Of a stretch of DNA of 64,000 nt, positions 39,977 to 53,500 are shown one piece after another. The notes beneath the pieces are model-generated. The model saw only the letters and a list, made by a program, of their open reading frames with translations, was not told the origin of the DNA and ran no database searches. Within the stretch, counting starts at the first letter, position 1; every line of letters starts with the position of its first letter. The translations under genes were made by a program, and so were the position numbers. Origin of the DNA: Cucumis sativus (taxonomy: Eukaryota > Streptophyta > Magnoliopsida > Cucurbitales > Cucurbitaceae); the NCBI RefSeq assembly GCF_000004075.3, contig NC_026655.2, forward strand, positions 26,149,489 through 26,213,488. The letters are read 5' to 3'.

Positions 39977-41896
39977 TCAGTGCTTCACCATAGATGTGCT
40001 CACCCTGAGGATGAGAAACGACAAATATATAACAATCAAGCCGACTCCTAGTTTTTTGTTTGGGCGCATATCATTCCTAGGTAACACAACAACTGACCAA
40101 ATAAGTCCTGACATTAAAAAACTCAACGTGTAAAACAAGCTGCTATCTCTAGGAAGCATGTAAGCTGCAGGTCTATGGGAAATGGCTCCAAGAAGCATGG
40201 AGATACCCAGCCCTGCAAGAGTGTTGAACATAGGCCCAGCATAGCACCCAGACATAGCAATCTGTACACTGTCTCCACCATTCATTGCGAGGGCTAAATT
40301 GGACATCAAATCCCCCATTGAGTTCCCCCAGGCCAACACTGTTAAACCAAGAATTGATGGGTTGACTCCAAAAATTAAACCTAACGTCATCAGCAAAGCA
40401 ACAAGCTCATTTGCAACAATGTAAAACCAAACAATGCTCATGAAGAATCCTCCAAAAACCCATGGAAACAAAGCCCTTTGAGGTGGCTGATCAGAGCTCA
40501 AATACAAATATGCAAGGACACCAAGAACACCACCAAGGAAAATCCCCAAAAGGTAAGCAAATTTTCCACTCATAGGTCCTAGATCATCTTGCGTGTTCCA
40601 CAAAAATGCCAGAAGAATGGGTGCTAGGGTAGCGCTGGCAACAGCAAAACCTTTGGACCACCGTTCTTCCTCCACAATGGGAATGGTCAAACGTCTTGGA
40701 AGTGTCAATGGAAGTTCGAGAAGTGAAAATAAGTTGGAGCAAGAGACCAAAGGGCGTTCAGTTGATGTATTCTCATCATTCCAACCCCACAAAAATTTTG
40801 GACTATCGACAGTGCCCTTAATAGTCTGATTTGAATAGATTGCCACATTTGAAGACCACATCCATTGCGGCAGTTTATTCTGGAGATGCGGTACATCACC
40901 ATCAGGCTCTGTCTCAAGCAGAGCTGCATACATAGGATCATCCTCTTCACTCCCAACAGAGAACATGCTTCCAGTTACAGGAAGTAAAGGTGTGACAGAG
41001 TTCAGAGCCACTTTTGTTGGGTCCTTCTCCAAAATCTCATTTGCAGCGACTGCAAATGCATAGACCAGATAAATTGAAACAAACGCAATAGCACTGACAA
41101 CAGTAACCCTACCAAACGCCAAGATTACAGCAAGTGAGATGATGACAAACATGAAGAAACAAATGTCTCTGATAAAGCATTTCCTGTCAATCCTGACGTC
41201 GCTCTCAGCAACACAAAGAGAAACAGCACCAACAACAATACAGGTTACAAACACAGCTCCACCCAACACACTGTTAAGACCAACCTCACCAGCGTCCTTT
41301 CCCATAAAAGCAGCAATGCTAGCAAAAACATCAGGAGCTCCATTACCAAGAGGAAGCAACGACACTCCGGCCACAGTCGCTGGCAAATTCAAGAGATTCG
41401 AAAGTTTCTCCAAGGAGCAACAAAAATAATCAGCTGCAGTATTACCCAATAGATAGAACAAAGCAGCAAGCCAAATTATCAAAGCCACATAACCCAAAAG
41501 TCTAAAACCTTCACAGTCACAGTAGAAGAATGTGATGTAATTGAAAAATCCACCTGAATTGCAATCAGGATGGGCAATCAAGTACTCACATGGGCTCTTA
41601 TGACCTCTGAGTTCGGATAATCCAAAGCACGCTAGGGTACGACTAGAAGAGGTATCATTATTTGTAAGAGATTCATCAACACCAATGGTATTGTTTAAAG
41701 AAGCAGACACTTCAGCCATTCTCCTATGAATCACCCCAACCTGCTTATCATCAATGGTGCTTTTTTGATATATCGGATTTCTCAAGAACTTTCCCTGATC
41801 AAGGTATAAACAAAGTAACACAATGGAGCAAATTCCATGAAAAATCCCTCGAGATCGAAAGTTTCTCGTTCTAGAAATTGCATACGTTCTAGTCAT
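39977..41896 (-). CDS. Cation/calcium exchanger (CCX family)
   Basis: A single open frame of 639 residues. The first 35 residues contain a hydrophobic signal-anchor-like segment, followed by a Ser/Asn/Thr-rich, probably lumenal or apoplastic stretch with cysteines, then two blocks of transmembrane helices joined by a cytoplasmic loop (about 290-410) rich in acidic residues. The two alpha repeats that form the ion path carry GNGAPD (184-189) and GNSMGD (524-529), the hallmarks of the CCX branch of the Na+/Ca2+ exchanger superfamily. CCX proteins move cations such as K+, Na+ or Ca2+ across endomembranes or the plasma membrane. The length fits the longer Arabidopsis members CCX3 and CCX4 as I recall them; the exact orthologue is uncertain. 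An intronless CDS is usual for the family. Confidence 0.93.
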   Translation of the reverse strand: MTRTYAISRTRNFRSRGIFHGICSIVLLCLYLDQGKFLRNPIYQKSTIDDKQVGVIHRRMAEVSASLNNTIGVDESLTNNDTSSSRTLACFGLSELRGHKSPCEYLIAHPDCNSGGFFNYITFFYCDCEGFRLLGYVALIIWLAALFYLLGNTAADYFCCSLEKLSNLLNLPATVAGVSLLPLGNGAPDVFASIAAFMGKDAGEVGLNSVLGGAVFVTCIVVGAVSLCVAESDVRIDRKCFIRDICFFMFVIISLAVILAFGRVTVVSAIAFVSIYLVYAFAVAANEILEKDPTKVALNSVTPLLPVTGSMFSVGSEEDDPMYAALLETEPDGDVPHLQNKLPQWMWSSNVAIYSNQTIKGTVDSPKFLWGWNDENTSTERPLVSCSNLFSLLELPLTLPRRLTIPIVEEERWSKGFAVASATLAPILLAFLWNTQDDLGPMSGKFAYLLGIFLGGVLGVLAYLYLSSDQPPQRALFPWVFGGFFMSIVWFYIVANELVALLMTLGLIFGVNPSILGLTVLAWGNSMGDLMSNLALAMNGGDSVQIAMSGCYAGPMFNTLAGLGISMLLGAISHRPAAYMLPRDSSLFYTLSFLMSGLIWSVVVLPRNDMRPNKKLGVGLIVIYLSFLILRVSTSMVKH

Positions 41897-44681
41897 AATC
41901 TTCCGCTAGCAACCGAAAACTGGAACCCAGATCACAAATATTACAGAACAGAACGAACTTCGAAAAGGTTGGAAACCCAAGTCAGGAAGACTGGGGGATG
42001 ATGAAATCCAAAACAATAATTGCAGGAAAACAATCAGAAAACAAGTCACCGGTGAGAGGAGGAAAATTGGGGTTTTACGAGGAAATCTGGCGGAGGGTAA
42101 AAGAGGAGGCAAGGAAAATTGTTAGATAGAAATTGAAGAGGAGGGGGAAGTTACCGGTGATCCAGTTTAATGGCGGAGATGAGAAGAAGGCAGGAAGAGT
42201 AGGCGAGACGCACGGCGGAGGACGACGGCCCAACTGAAGTCGCCGGACCCGATCAAACGATTCTTCTAACCAAAGCACGGAATCTTTATACCCTTTGCTT
42301 TTGATTTTTTTTTTAGTTTCTAAGTTTTGAACAAAAATATAGTTTGTTTTACTTTTTAATTAAGCTTTCGTACCTTTTTCAAAAATAAATCATTAATTAT
42401 ATCTATGCCCTTTTGTTAATTAAAATTAGATTAACTATGTTAAAATTAATTCAACTATGGACTTTTATACTATAAAATTGAAACTTAGTAATTTTTTTTA
42501 TATTTACTCGTGAAGTTATAGTTATAAATTAAAATGAATTTGAATAGTCCAAAATTTGTATGAATATTTTTGTCAAATTTTACATAGTGGTTTGGATGAA
42601 TTTCATTTATTTTGTCCATTCTAAGACAAAGTTTTGTGAAAATAAGATTTGTTATTTCAATCTAACTTTTTCATTTCTTTTTAATAAAATGACATAAGTT
42701 GTTTGTTAGTTATTCTATGCATTGACGATTGTATTATATGTTTGTCAATTTTCACATTTCACTTTTTTTTACAATAAAAATAATTTAATTGTTTAAATTA
42801 TTTTATCTATTCAAGGTACACAATTTTACTAAGTTTAGCAAAACAAAAAAAAAAAAATGTGTTATTTAGATATACCATTTTCAATCATTAATTTCCTATA
42901 AGATACATAATTTTACTTCTTTAGAAAAGAAATAAATAAGATAGGTTAGATTAGATCTAACTTTTTCAATCATTTTCTACTGGAAAAAGTTTGAAATATT
43001 TTAAAAGAAAATGATGATGAGAAAAGTTATAACTATCCATGATTAATTAGGAACAAAAACAAGAGTTTATTATAATTCAAATTTTGTTACAATTAAGTAA
43101 AATAAAATATTGATTTTAGTCCAATATTTAAAATTATATATTAAAATTAAAACTTTACATTTGTACTTAATTTGAAATAAAAGCATCTATTTAAAGCATC
43201 TATTTAAATCTAAAGTTGGATATTACTAAAAACAAATTCATCTCCTTAACTAAAATGACTTACTGTACACATGTGATGTACATAGATTGAGTTAGATTGA
43301 GGGGTATTTTGGGACCAACTCGATGAAGCATTTCCAACCCTAAAAATATCCGTTGGATTAGGTTATCATGTTGTATAATTTTTTTTTGTATTTCTAATAT
43401 TGGTTAAATTTCAAAAACACTATGTCATCATATCCATAAATCCACACATCTAAAAACATTCATAGTACAACGTCAATACGATAATACTTAACAAAAAGCT
43501 TTAAAACATATATTCCAAGCTTCATATTATAAAACTTAATATAAATATACATATACATAATATCATTAATCGAATTGAACCAAAATTTTCATACCTCAAA
43601 CTGAGACCCAACCCAAAATTTTCATACCTCAAACTGAGACCCAACCCAAGTTCGTATTATGGCTTATTCTTACGCCCCCTTACTTTGGTTGGTCGCTCTA
43701 AAGAATCTCTCTCCCTCTTCCACTATACATCTCTTGGGTTTGACTCTTGGTGAGGTTATGAGATAAGTGGCTTTAAAGAAGGTCGAAAGATGTAAAGAAA
43801 GCGCCTGGTAGTGGGTTTTGAGATCGTGCAAAAGAACCTCAAAAACGTCCCGACTGAATCCACATATGCTGATGATGAAAGAACCTTTGGTCGGGCGTCT
43901 AATTCGCGAGGAGAATAATGCATTATTTCATTTCGGCGATTCATTCTTTCAACGTCCTCTTGGGGCCCCTTGTTCATTGAGGTCGTTCTTGCTGTGTAGG
44001 TTTCAGTTTCATTTCACTTGAACTTTCCATTTGTTTTCTTTCAACACAAATAACGAGAACGAAGAGTGAGAGAAAGAGAAGAAAGAGAGCAAAGAAGCAA
44101 AAGAAAAACCGATACCCTAAAGGAGCAAAAGTAGAAAGAGTAACGAGGCCGAAAGTCCAAACAACAATGTTACATTCCATAATTTCATGTTCATAATCAT
44201 GAATTTTCTTTGTCACTCAAATATGGCATGATATACGTATTTTCACATCAGATTAGTGGAGGTGCTGATATAAACTAACTAATCAATTAATATGGATTCT
44301 AATGGCTTTCCATGAAAAACAAGACAAGAAAGATAAACCATTTCCGGCAGCTTCCAACAGAGGAGAGCTCAGATGACAGCCATTGAAAGATTCTTCAATC
44401 TTTCCATTCAATGATTCAATGTACACTTTCAATTTCTCAAGCAAACACAATTACCCAATGATTCGGTACAAATCCCCATTTACATTACCTATTAATCTGT
44501 AAACCCGCTATTCAAATCAAACTACGACTACGAATCAGAAACGCTAGAAAATGGTTAGTTTACTCCTAAAATTCACAAACCCATTTCTTTAAACGGCTTG
44601 AAAATCATCGGAGAAGTCTAATTGAAAGTTGAAACCACCCACTAAAGCTAGTTAGTCGCTTGAAAATGTTGCCCTGTTTTT
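41897..44681. other. Interval between DUF1677 and exchanger genes
   Basis: The rightward 380 bases from 41897 are less AT-rich and should contain the 5' UTR and promoter of the exchanger; a GTAACT donor-like site near 42155 on the minus strand could mark a leader intron. From 42300 on the DNA is AT-rich with no gene. The segment 43660-44220 is more balanced in composition and has several short open frames on both strands, none with a recognisable domain. The 3' UTR of the DUF1677 gene falls at the right end. Confidence 0.55.
43581..43646. repeat. 33-bp tandem duplication
   Basis: CAAAATTTTCATACCTCAAA followed by CTGAGACCCAACC is present twice head to tail (43581-43613 and 43614-43646) without visible differences. 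Confidence 0.9.
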
Positions 44682-45137
44682 TTAACTAGACAAAGAAGGA
44701 AAGCAACTCCCGGATCGTTGGAGTCTAGCCGAATCTCCGATGTCCACAATTGGTTCGAGTCTGATTTCGTTACTTGAATTTGATCGGAGCACTCTAGGAG
44801 AATCTAAGCTCCGCCGCAGTAGCCGTCCCATGGCGGAGATAGGATGCTCTGTTTCATCCATAGGATTTGTCGATCTAAACTCTTTACAGAAACTCGCGTG
44901 TCGTATCAAAGCTTCTTTAGTAGAGATTAGCTTCCCCGACCTCACAACTTCGTCTTTCACCGCCTCGATACAGAGTCCGCAGATCCATCGGCCATGGAAG
45001 CGATCGCGAACTCGAGAAATATAAGCAGGCGTGCAATCCTCTGTAAATCCACAAGAATAGCATTTCACACACTCGACTTCCGCCGTAATCGCCACCGTCT
45101 GAGAGTCGGAATTTGGTAAGTCCATCGCCAGCAGCAT
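44682..45137 (-). CDS. DUF1677 family protein
   Basis: A single open frame of 151 residues. The conserved part is residues 20-85: VECVKCYSCGFTEDCTPAYI, then RVRDRFHGRWICGLCIEAVKDE and SFCKEF. Six cysteines stand in CXXC-like pairs, suggesting a small metal-binding or disulfide-stabilised fold. The C-terminal third is Ser/Arg-rich and probably disordered (RLLRRSLDSPRVLRSNSS). This is the plant-specific DUF1677 family, which has no established function. A second ATG four codons in (MDLPN) is an equally possible start. The upstream region has long CT- and GA-rich leader text. Confidence 0.88.
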   Translation of the reverse strand: MLLAMDLPNSDSQTVAITAEVECVKCYSCGFTEDCTPAYISRVRDRFHGRWICGLCIEAVKDEVVRSGKLISTKEALIRHASFCKEFRSTNPMDETEHPISAMGRLLRRSLDSPRVLRSNSSNEIRLEPIVDIGDSARLQRSGSCFPSLSS

Positions 45138-47619
45138 GACAACGAGCTCTTATCTGTCTACTCTGTTTCTGTTTGGGAAGAGGAAGAGGAAAGCAGAGAA
45201 CAAGCAAAAGGATTTATCATTTATTGACAATTGAGGTGTTGGCACTTTCGTATTTGTAGTAAATGCATTGCTATAATAAGGGTCTAAGCAATAGATTTAT
45301 TGCCATTAAACCACTCCAAATAATGGTTAATTATATTATATTTCCCTAAGAAAGTAAAATAAAAAATAAAAACACTCGGAGTTTTTAAGGTCATTGGGTG
45401 AGATTTGAGAATCTTCCTGTCTTTTGATTGAAAACAATATAAAACAAAGAAACCCCATTTGTAAAAAGCAATGCTTTTCTACTTCTTCTTCTGATTTCAT
45501 CAGAATCGTTATCAGATATCAGATAGAGACTCTGTTTGTAAGCTCGTGAGTTTTTATTTATACTTCTATGTCTTATCCTTTGAAATTTCCAACAACGTTT
45601 GGATTCCCAAAACGTTTTTAGACACAAAACTGTTGTAATTAACATTATTATACAACAATGTTTGGTTTTTTTGTCTTCCGAGACCGATAGCAAAAAGGAT
45701 CTGAAACGAGTCAGAAAAAAACAGAGATAGAGGAGGAGGAAGAGGAAGAGGAAAGCTTTTTTCATTTTTCTCTGCAAAGATTGAAATTTGGAACAACAGA
45801 AAAGGACATGAGATTTTGAAAGAAACAGATAGAGAAGACATAATATGAGCCATGTGCAAAGCAAAGAAAATCAAAGCAAAGCAAAGCAATACCACTTTGT
45901 TCTGATGCGACAAGCAACAAAAACAGAGCCATAGTATTCGATTGGGAGTTGTTGTTTTGTGTCTGTCGATTTGCTCGTCGGTTTAGGGACACGTGTTATC
46001 TCTTCCAATATTCAAAGAGAGGAATCTTTTTATGGTGTTGGAATTGATGAATGGTTACAAAATGATGTGCATGGCGGTCTGTTTGTTTTCTCTTTTTGAG
46101 TGTTTTTGAGACAGATAGAGCTATATGCATCACTAAGTCCTCTGTTTTTTTTATTATCTATGCATCATCCTCATTTTTGTTCTCTTTTGCTCTTAGTTTC
46201 GACGCTGAGACTAAGACCAAAGATATTTTCCATATTTCATTGTAGGTTAAGGATGGTCGGATGGTCAAGCGATCTTGGGTGGTTGCGTTTTCAATCGATA
46301 GAGGTGGAGTGTGTTAGTTTTTTTCTAGAAGCTGAAGCTCCATTGGAGGAATTGAAAACAGTTGATCAGAGTGGGCCAATTCTAACTTGTCTATTTTGTG
46401 GGGTATGATGCTTTGGAGACCATTAAGCTTCTGATTAGAAGAAATTTGAGTCTTCATTTAGGACATTCTTTATGTCGAAACGTTGTTACTTTTGTCATAG
46501 AAATAGTGTTAACGTTGCTATTGATAACAATTCAAACTATGCTATTGTAACTTTTGCATCTTCTCGAGGTGATTCTTTGATTGGAAAAAGATGTTTCTCC
46601 ATATAACATTCTCAGCATTCTCGAGAAGTGTAGGTTTTAGGTACTAGGTTTTCTTTTGCTTCATCTATAATAGTAATAATAAATAAATAAATAAAATAAA
46701 ATAATAAACATCTGATTTTTTTCCTCTGTCCAATAGCTCAAAACAAAGAAAGAGGAAAAAGAAGCATGGAAAGTGTTAGATGGCCTTGTATTGGAAAGGA
46801 AAATAAGGTCAGGTTAGGTGGATTGAACCACTCAAGTACAACTTTCAGTGTGCGGTTTCTAGGCCACACCATTAAGTTCTAGGTGTAATCAAATCGATTC
46901 GGATAATTGATTGTAAATATATTAAAAGGTTGAATGTTTAACAAAAGCCGAATTGACTGACAAGTATAGTTCAAGTTAGTGAAACCAACAAAATTTGTTC
47001 AGTTGTGTTCGATCCACACTTAAAACTACATTATGATTCTTTCGGTTTATTGGGGGTAAATAATCGGCAATGTATTAGTGAAGGATTCAAATCTCTCTCC
47101 AATTTTGATGTTGGATTCATCATTGTTTTCATAAGTTAAAGAAAGTAGCAGGAAAAGAGACATCAGACCTCTAACTTTACTAAAGACATATGTGCTATAT
47201 CTAGTTGAGTTATATTCAAATTGTACATGAGTATTAGTGTAAAGAATAGAGAACGTAAATCAAGTGATAATTGCATTCGACAGGTTGACTCCAGAATTGT
47301 TCTTGAGCTATGAAAAGAAAGAAAGAAACTAGAAACATTTTAATTTGATCGTTGTGGAATGGGAACTCGCCAGAATATCAGCAAGTTAAATAAACGATTG
47401 CATTGGTTATTAGACCTTTAGAAAGAGAGCCATGAATTGCCAAAGATTTTGATCATTGCAATATTGTATCTATTGATTCTGATGAACAAGAACATTTATT
47501 TCATCGATAACTCACTTCTGTAGTTTGTCTCAAATTTGAAGATAGATATATCATACATTCATTTTTATTTCTAGTGTACCTGTAGTAGAATTGCTCGTCG
47601 TTTGTTGACGGCCACCTCT
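45138..47619. other. Interval between isomerase and DUF1677 genes
   Basis: Both flanking genes are on the minus strand, so this holds the DUF1677 promoter and leader on the left and the isomerase 3' UTR on the right. Several open frames near 45390-46410 are translations of pyrimidine-rich leader DNA and have no homology I recognise. A G-box-like CACGTG occurs near 45990, about 850 bases upstream of the DUF1677 start. A small AAATAAAATAA-type repeat lies near 46680. Confidence 0.55.
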
Positions 47620-50548
47620 CTATGCGGAAGGCCCTGCCGTCTTTTGAACAAACTCCTTTATGTTGAAAGAATCGGAACCTGCCTTCGTGATGACTCCCTG
47701 AAAAGATAATACATGTCAAATGGAGTTGGAAACTTTCAACTGTTCTAAACAGGAAAGAGGTAAAGAGGATGACCTTTTCTGTTATGATTCCACAAATCAG
47801 ATGAGCAGGAGTAACATCAAAAGCAGGGTTCCACACAGCGATACCAGATGCCGCAACTTGCTCGCCGAGACCTCCACGAGAGTTCAACAACTCTTTGGGA
47901 GACCTTTCCTCGATAACAATTTCTTCTCCAGAAGAAAGGGATAAGTCTATGGAAGTCAATGGTGCAGCCACAAAGAATGGAATCTTGTGATGCATTGCAC
48001 ACAATGCAAGACTATAGGTTCCAATCTTATTTGCAGTATCACCTGAAATTCATTAAACAGAACTTCTGATCACTCTTCCTGGACAAACCAATGCGAATAT
48101 AAATAAAGGAACATCAAAATACCATTTGCAGCAACACGATCTGCCCCAACTACAACAGCATTCACTCTTCCAAATTTCATTAAGGCAGCGGCAGCGGAAT
48201 CAGCTATGAGAGTAGAAGGTATCTTTTCATGGACCAACTCATAGGCAGTGAGTCGAGATCCCTACAACATGCCAAGAAAGTTATGGCTAAAATAGTTCCA
48301 AAAACCATCCAACACACCAGTTTGAAGTTACCAAAATAAGGACAATGGCCGTAACACATTCAAAAAGGATGTTATGTTTCAATCAAGAGAGAGAAAAAGT
48401 TGATAGTTCGAATATAAAGTCGGAAATGGAAGAATCCCAAAAAAGAAACTCACTTGATTAAAGGGCCGTGTCTCGGTACAGTATGCCCTTTCTAACACCC
48501 CCGCAGAGTGAAGTGCACGAATAACACCAAGGGCAGTACCATATCCAGCTGTTGCTAGACTGAAAAGTGAAGAAGTTCAGTAATTGTTAGCCAGGAGGCA
48601 TTTATATAGCATTATTGAAAGAGAGGGAAGAGACTGGAGTTTCTGTTCGAGAAAATACCTGCCCGTATTGCAATGCGTTAGAACGGAAAACTTCTCCAAT
48701 GATTTTTGTTGATCACGGATATAATTTGCTCCATAGAGCCCAATGGCTTTGTTTGAAGCAACGTCATCCTCCAGCATTGCTTCAGCAGCCTCTATAAAAG
48801 CCTATTCAACCAGTTATAAATACTCAAAAGAGTTTACGAATGAGGCATCATTCATTGTTTCAAATGCCAGCTTAACCAAGCTCAGTCGAATTGGTTCAAT
48901 AAAAAACAAATCAACCAAATTTTTTCGACACAATGTGTACCAAAAGTTCTAGCACTTGTTAAGCTTAATTACAAGTAAACTAACAAGTAACAGCTCAAAA
49001 CTAAAAAGTCAGATGAAACTACATATTCATACTTGGAAGACACTACTGGCTTCAGACGAAATAGCAGCTGCCCTGGATACAATTTCTTTAAGTTTTATAG
49101 CAGCATCGCCAAGATTAACCGCAGTTGGCCGGCTAAAAATTAGGAAAAACACATAAGGTACTATACAAAAGCCTGTTGGAATGCCCAAAAAATAATTTAA
49201 CATTGCTGTCTCTAAATAATTAAAAATCTGCAGAAAAACACTGGTAATGAATGGAGTAAATTATTATCTCCACAGCATGTAATACCTCGAGACTAAGTAG
49301 TCCAATTTATCTGCAATAAATGACGCTGCATCATTGGGTGTCCCATTAAAAGGGGCTGAGTTATTAACTTCTGCTGCCAAAGCAAGAGCTGCTGAAATAG
49401 CAATGGCAGGTGCCCCGCGCACAACCATATCCCTAATTGCATGCCTGACATACCAATAGATTGTTTGGAATATAATAATTTTTACCAATACCAAACCAAA
49501 ACTCGAAAATGTACATTCAACAAGTCAAAGTTGTTGGCAGTGATGGGTAATTCATGGCACGTTAAAGAAATGGTATAATTTATGGGAAAATACTGAGCAA
49601 CTGTCTTGTGTCTTTTGTTACAGTCACACATGGGGAGAAATGTATTACACAACTTCGCCAGACAACTTGTTTTAACAATCATGCCTCATATTAGAGAACA
49701 CACTGGGAGCGCAACATTTTCTTAACAATAGGGTGTGTACAGACGATGTGATTGACCCAACAACTTAAGTTGATGGTTCTAAATTTAATATTATATCAAC
49801 ACTCTAACACTTCCTTCTACTTGCGAATTTGAAATATGTAGAAGACCCAAGTAAAAATCATATTAAACGGAGAGAAAATAGCATTGCAGATGTTTGAACA
49901 TACCAACTCTTATGTCATATCAAGTCACCAATTGATCCAAAAACTTAAGATTATGACTTACGGTAAATTCAATTACATCAATACTCTTACAGTATTTTTT
50001 TTTTTTCTGTAAATCAATCAAATATAGGTTCAACCATGATCCCAAGAACACACACAAGTCCATCAATAAACCCAAAACCACAGCCCAGCTGATGGAGGTT
50101 CATGTATCCAATAAAAGTTCAACAGAAAATGATTTGCTGGGAGGGTTTCTTCAAGAGCGCATGTGAACTGGGAAGAAACAAACACACTGAACAAGGAAAA
50201 GATAGATAAATGTTGCAACAAATTACCATCCATCTGTTGCGTCCTTGATATCCAAGTAGACAGTTTCCAAAGGGAGTTTCCTCTGTTAAAAAAAACACCA
50301 CCGTTAATTAAAGAGTCTTGTCTAAACAATGAACAACGCAAACACAGTTCACTTCTTGAAGGAAAGTGTTGAACAGAAAACCAACGAAAAAACAGAAACA
50401 AGTTCAACTCAACATGCATAATTCAGCTTTTAAAAAGAAAACCAAAAACTACCTGATCGAGCAGCCGCAAGGAGCCCCGCTTGTAACAGATGGACTGAAG
50501 GGAGTTATCCACTCCAACTTCGCCGCCATTGTTCGAATCCAAAGCCAT
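47620..50548 (-). CDS. MTI1: Methylthioribose-1-phosphate isomerase (Yang cycle)
   Basis: Nine minus-strand exons join in frame: 50453-50548, 50227-50282, 49286-49444, 49033-49132, 48659-48801, 48454-48559, 48123-48261, 47774-48042 and 47620-47697, giving 381 residues. The enzyme converts 5-methylthioribose-1-phosphate to 5-methylthioribulose-1-phosphate in methionine salvage, returning the sulfur left over from ethylene, polyamine and nicotianamine synthesis. It belongs to the eIF2B alpha/beta/delta-like fold. The proposed catalytic pair is present: C181 in [19 protein letters not shown] and D261 in [20 protein letters not shown]. Their spacing of 80 equals that recalled for the bacterial enzyme (C160, D240). 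[10 protein letters not shown] (phosphate-site region) and [20 protein letters not shown] are also conserved. The length fits the plant enzyme, and no organelle-targeting peptide is visible, so it is probably cytosolic. Confidence 0.96.
49750..49990. repeat. Dispersed repeat remnant in an isomerase intron
   Basis: It lies in the intron between exons 2 and 3. ATGTAGAAGACCCAA, CGGAGAGAAAAT and GATCCAAAAACTTAA occur in the same order as in the RBX1 intron remnant at 17290-17460, with substitutions. Confidence 0.55.
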
Positions 50549-53500
50549 TATTATACTCACAAGAAACTAAAACAGCAAAATCTGCAGAAGTAAAACAAGA
50601 AAAAAGAAACCCAAATAACAAAAGGACCCAAAATATGGAATTCAGTTTCTCCTCTAATGGGGTTCTTGAGAACTGAATAAAAAAAGGAAAATAAAAGGAA
50701 AGGGGGTGATCCCAGACCTGAAGATGACAGAACAGAGGCGGCGATCCTCCTAATACTTTCAAACGAAAATGAAGACCATTTCTTGGATTAAGGGGGGGAA
50801 AGAAGATAATATAATTGAATCACGGGGTCAAATTTGTCTAGAAAGGGTCAAATTGAAATCAAGAAAAACGATGTAGTTAAGTAGAAATGCAGCCCATTGA
50901 AGAAAAGAAGGAAAATTTAGGTTAAAGCTTTGATAAAGGTTTATTTGTGGCAGTTCTGTTCGAAAAATAAAGATGGCGTTTTTGTTTTGTTTTTGTCTAC
51001 TCAATCGAATAAGTTCCAAAGTTGTAAAGTTCATTTACAAATTTTCTTTTAGAGCACAATCAACTCAATAGGATGAATGTGTCCAGAAAAAAAAAATTCT
51101 CATATTCATAATTTGTAATAATTTAGTTTTTAATTTTGACAAATTTTGTTTATATTGAAAACTAAATGTTTATAAATTTGAAGTAAAGTGGCATCATATA
51201 AGTTTATATTGTATTTTTAAATATTTAATTTCATTTGTGAACTTCTATTTTAAAATAAATGATAATTTTAGAAATATATAAATCTTTTTTTAGAAGATTG
51301 AAACTATGAGGCAATTTTCATGCACTGCCATGGTTTGCATATTAAAAATTAATTAGTTAATTTCATGTCAAAAGCTAAGCGATTAAATTAATTTAAAGGA
51401 AAATTATTAAAATAGAAAATTTAACCAAATATTTACTCTTTTTTTTTTTTTTTTTTTTGTATATTTATAGATTTCTTATGAGAAAGTGGATATGCGTTTA
51501 GTAGCACAGTCGCAATATCAATATATAGCATAGTTGCAAGGTTTTCTTTCATGATTTAGCCTTGTTTGCTTCCTTTTCTTTTTTCTCTCCGTTTTGGATG
51601 TGGAAGCCCTATGTGCTATAATGCAAAACCCATCAGGAGTACATCATTTGATTGAGCTTTTCATTGTCAGTCAAGTAGTACAAACAACTAGATTTCATTT
51701 TATAGTCCGATTTGACGAGTTGCTTTTTGAATTTAGTAGGTAGAAGAAACTATGTGCACCAATCGTCGTAGACAAAAGATGGATTGGGTAATCGAGTAAA
51801 GCAAGGAAGTAAGGATATATTGTCTTTCCATTCATTTCAAAACTTTAACAATTTCTTTCTAAACTAAACATGAATCTTTCAATTTGTTTAGCTCTCACGC
51901 TTCAATTATTAAAATTATTTCTAGGAAATTCTCATATATATTTTGTAATGTAATGAATAAATCCACTTTTCTCTATTGGTACTCCATCACATGTCACAAA
52001 TTTCGGTAAATGTCCTTTTTTAAGCCTACACAAGCTCATTATCTTTCTTACTTTCTTCCAGGAATGAATAGAATTTTTTTTACTATTTTTGACAAATGGT
52101 AGAAAGAAGTTGCTATACGGATATCGAAGGATCTATGGATATCTTACACGTAGACTTGTTGAAAAGTAGTTCAACACATTATTGTACATCAAACCAATTG
52201 TGGAACTATCCAATGGATTTCAGTGAGTTCTGTCGAAGTTCATTCATTTATCAATTTCGTTTTCTGAGTTCCATGTGCTAAGGTAAGTAAGTTGATGGTC
52301 GTAATCGTAGGATCTTCTCCAAAGTGAATCAAAACACTAGGAAGCACGATACCATGCACTATTTTAGGTTTTGTCAAACCTAGAGCAGCTCATCTATTCT
52401 AATTATATGTTTTACTCCTTATGACTCTGCAACATTGTCACCCAACAATTCTGCTTTATGTTAACCAAGTGATGTGTACTCTACAAACTGATAGTCATAT
52501 CCAATGAGTTAAGTGTCAAACCTTCCTTCCAAGACAAAACTCCTGTCCTATAATCTATTTCTAGTTACTATACTTTCAATCAATCTTAAATTTAATCCTC
52601 AGTTCTTATTTATTTTTCATATCTATATTTCTTTAGACAAAAATATATAAACCTACAATTAACTCTACTTGTATGCACCGACTGATTTAGTATAAGTTAG
52701 AGAGGCTCAAGTCCCCCTCAACTTTATTGTCTTTATATAATATGTAAAAACAAAACCAATAAATGCTTAATATTTATAGACAGTTTAGTGGTAACTATGC
52801 TTGTCCGCCTCCTTCCCGCTAGAGTTTAAGTCTTACTTATATAGTTATTGATTCGCCACTGCTTATATGGATAAAATTGAATGTAGTGAACTTTTAATTT
52901 TTTTTTCATAAGTTAATAATATTTTGTTCTTAAAGAGACCTTAAAATATTGTAGTTTTAAAAAACAGTAAACTAAATTATTTATAAATATAGTAAAATGG
53001 AAAAAAGTTTTCACTTTACTATCTTTTTTTAATGTTATATATTTGAAAATATTTTGAGAAATTTTCATTTGTAATAAAAGTTAATTACACTTTACTATCT
53101 TTTAAATTTTTCATTCATTTAGAAAACAACATATCTTTGTATAAATATAAATTTATTTAATAAAACAAAGTAACCTTCAATTATTGATAAGTAGCTAAGA
53201 ATCTAAGATAATGATATTAATTGCTTTAGTATGAAATTTTCCACCATTCTTTTATTGGCATACCTTTATTAAGTCATTTTTTCTCTTTTTTGTCTCCCGC
53301 AATCAAAAAACAAAAAAGAAATTATTCTTTCTCACAATAAAATTGGACAATCCTTTCTTAAAATTCATTTTTTTTTAAAAAAATAAAGTAAATGTATAAC
53401 ATGATCAAAAGTTGAGAAAATTTTTAAATGATATATTAATAATTTCAATAGTTTATTTTTTAAAAATTTCAAATAAATATGAGTTTCAAATTTAACCTCG

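Noticed and set aside
46100-46408. 102-codon plus-strand frame
   Set aside because: No domain, no upstream promoter or coding bias; composition resembles the surrounding intergenic DNA.
50119-50419. Minus-strand frames overlapping isomerase exon 2
   Set aside because: They read through splice sites; the spliced model gives conserved isomerase sequence across all nine exons.
52096-52281. 61-codon frame in the isomerase-vWA interval
   Set aside because: Short, isolated and without similarity to any family I know.
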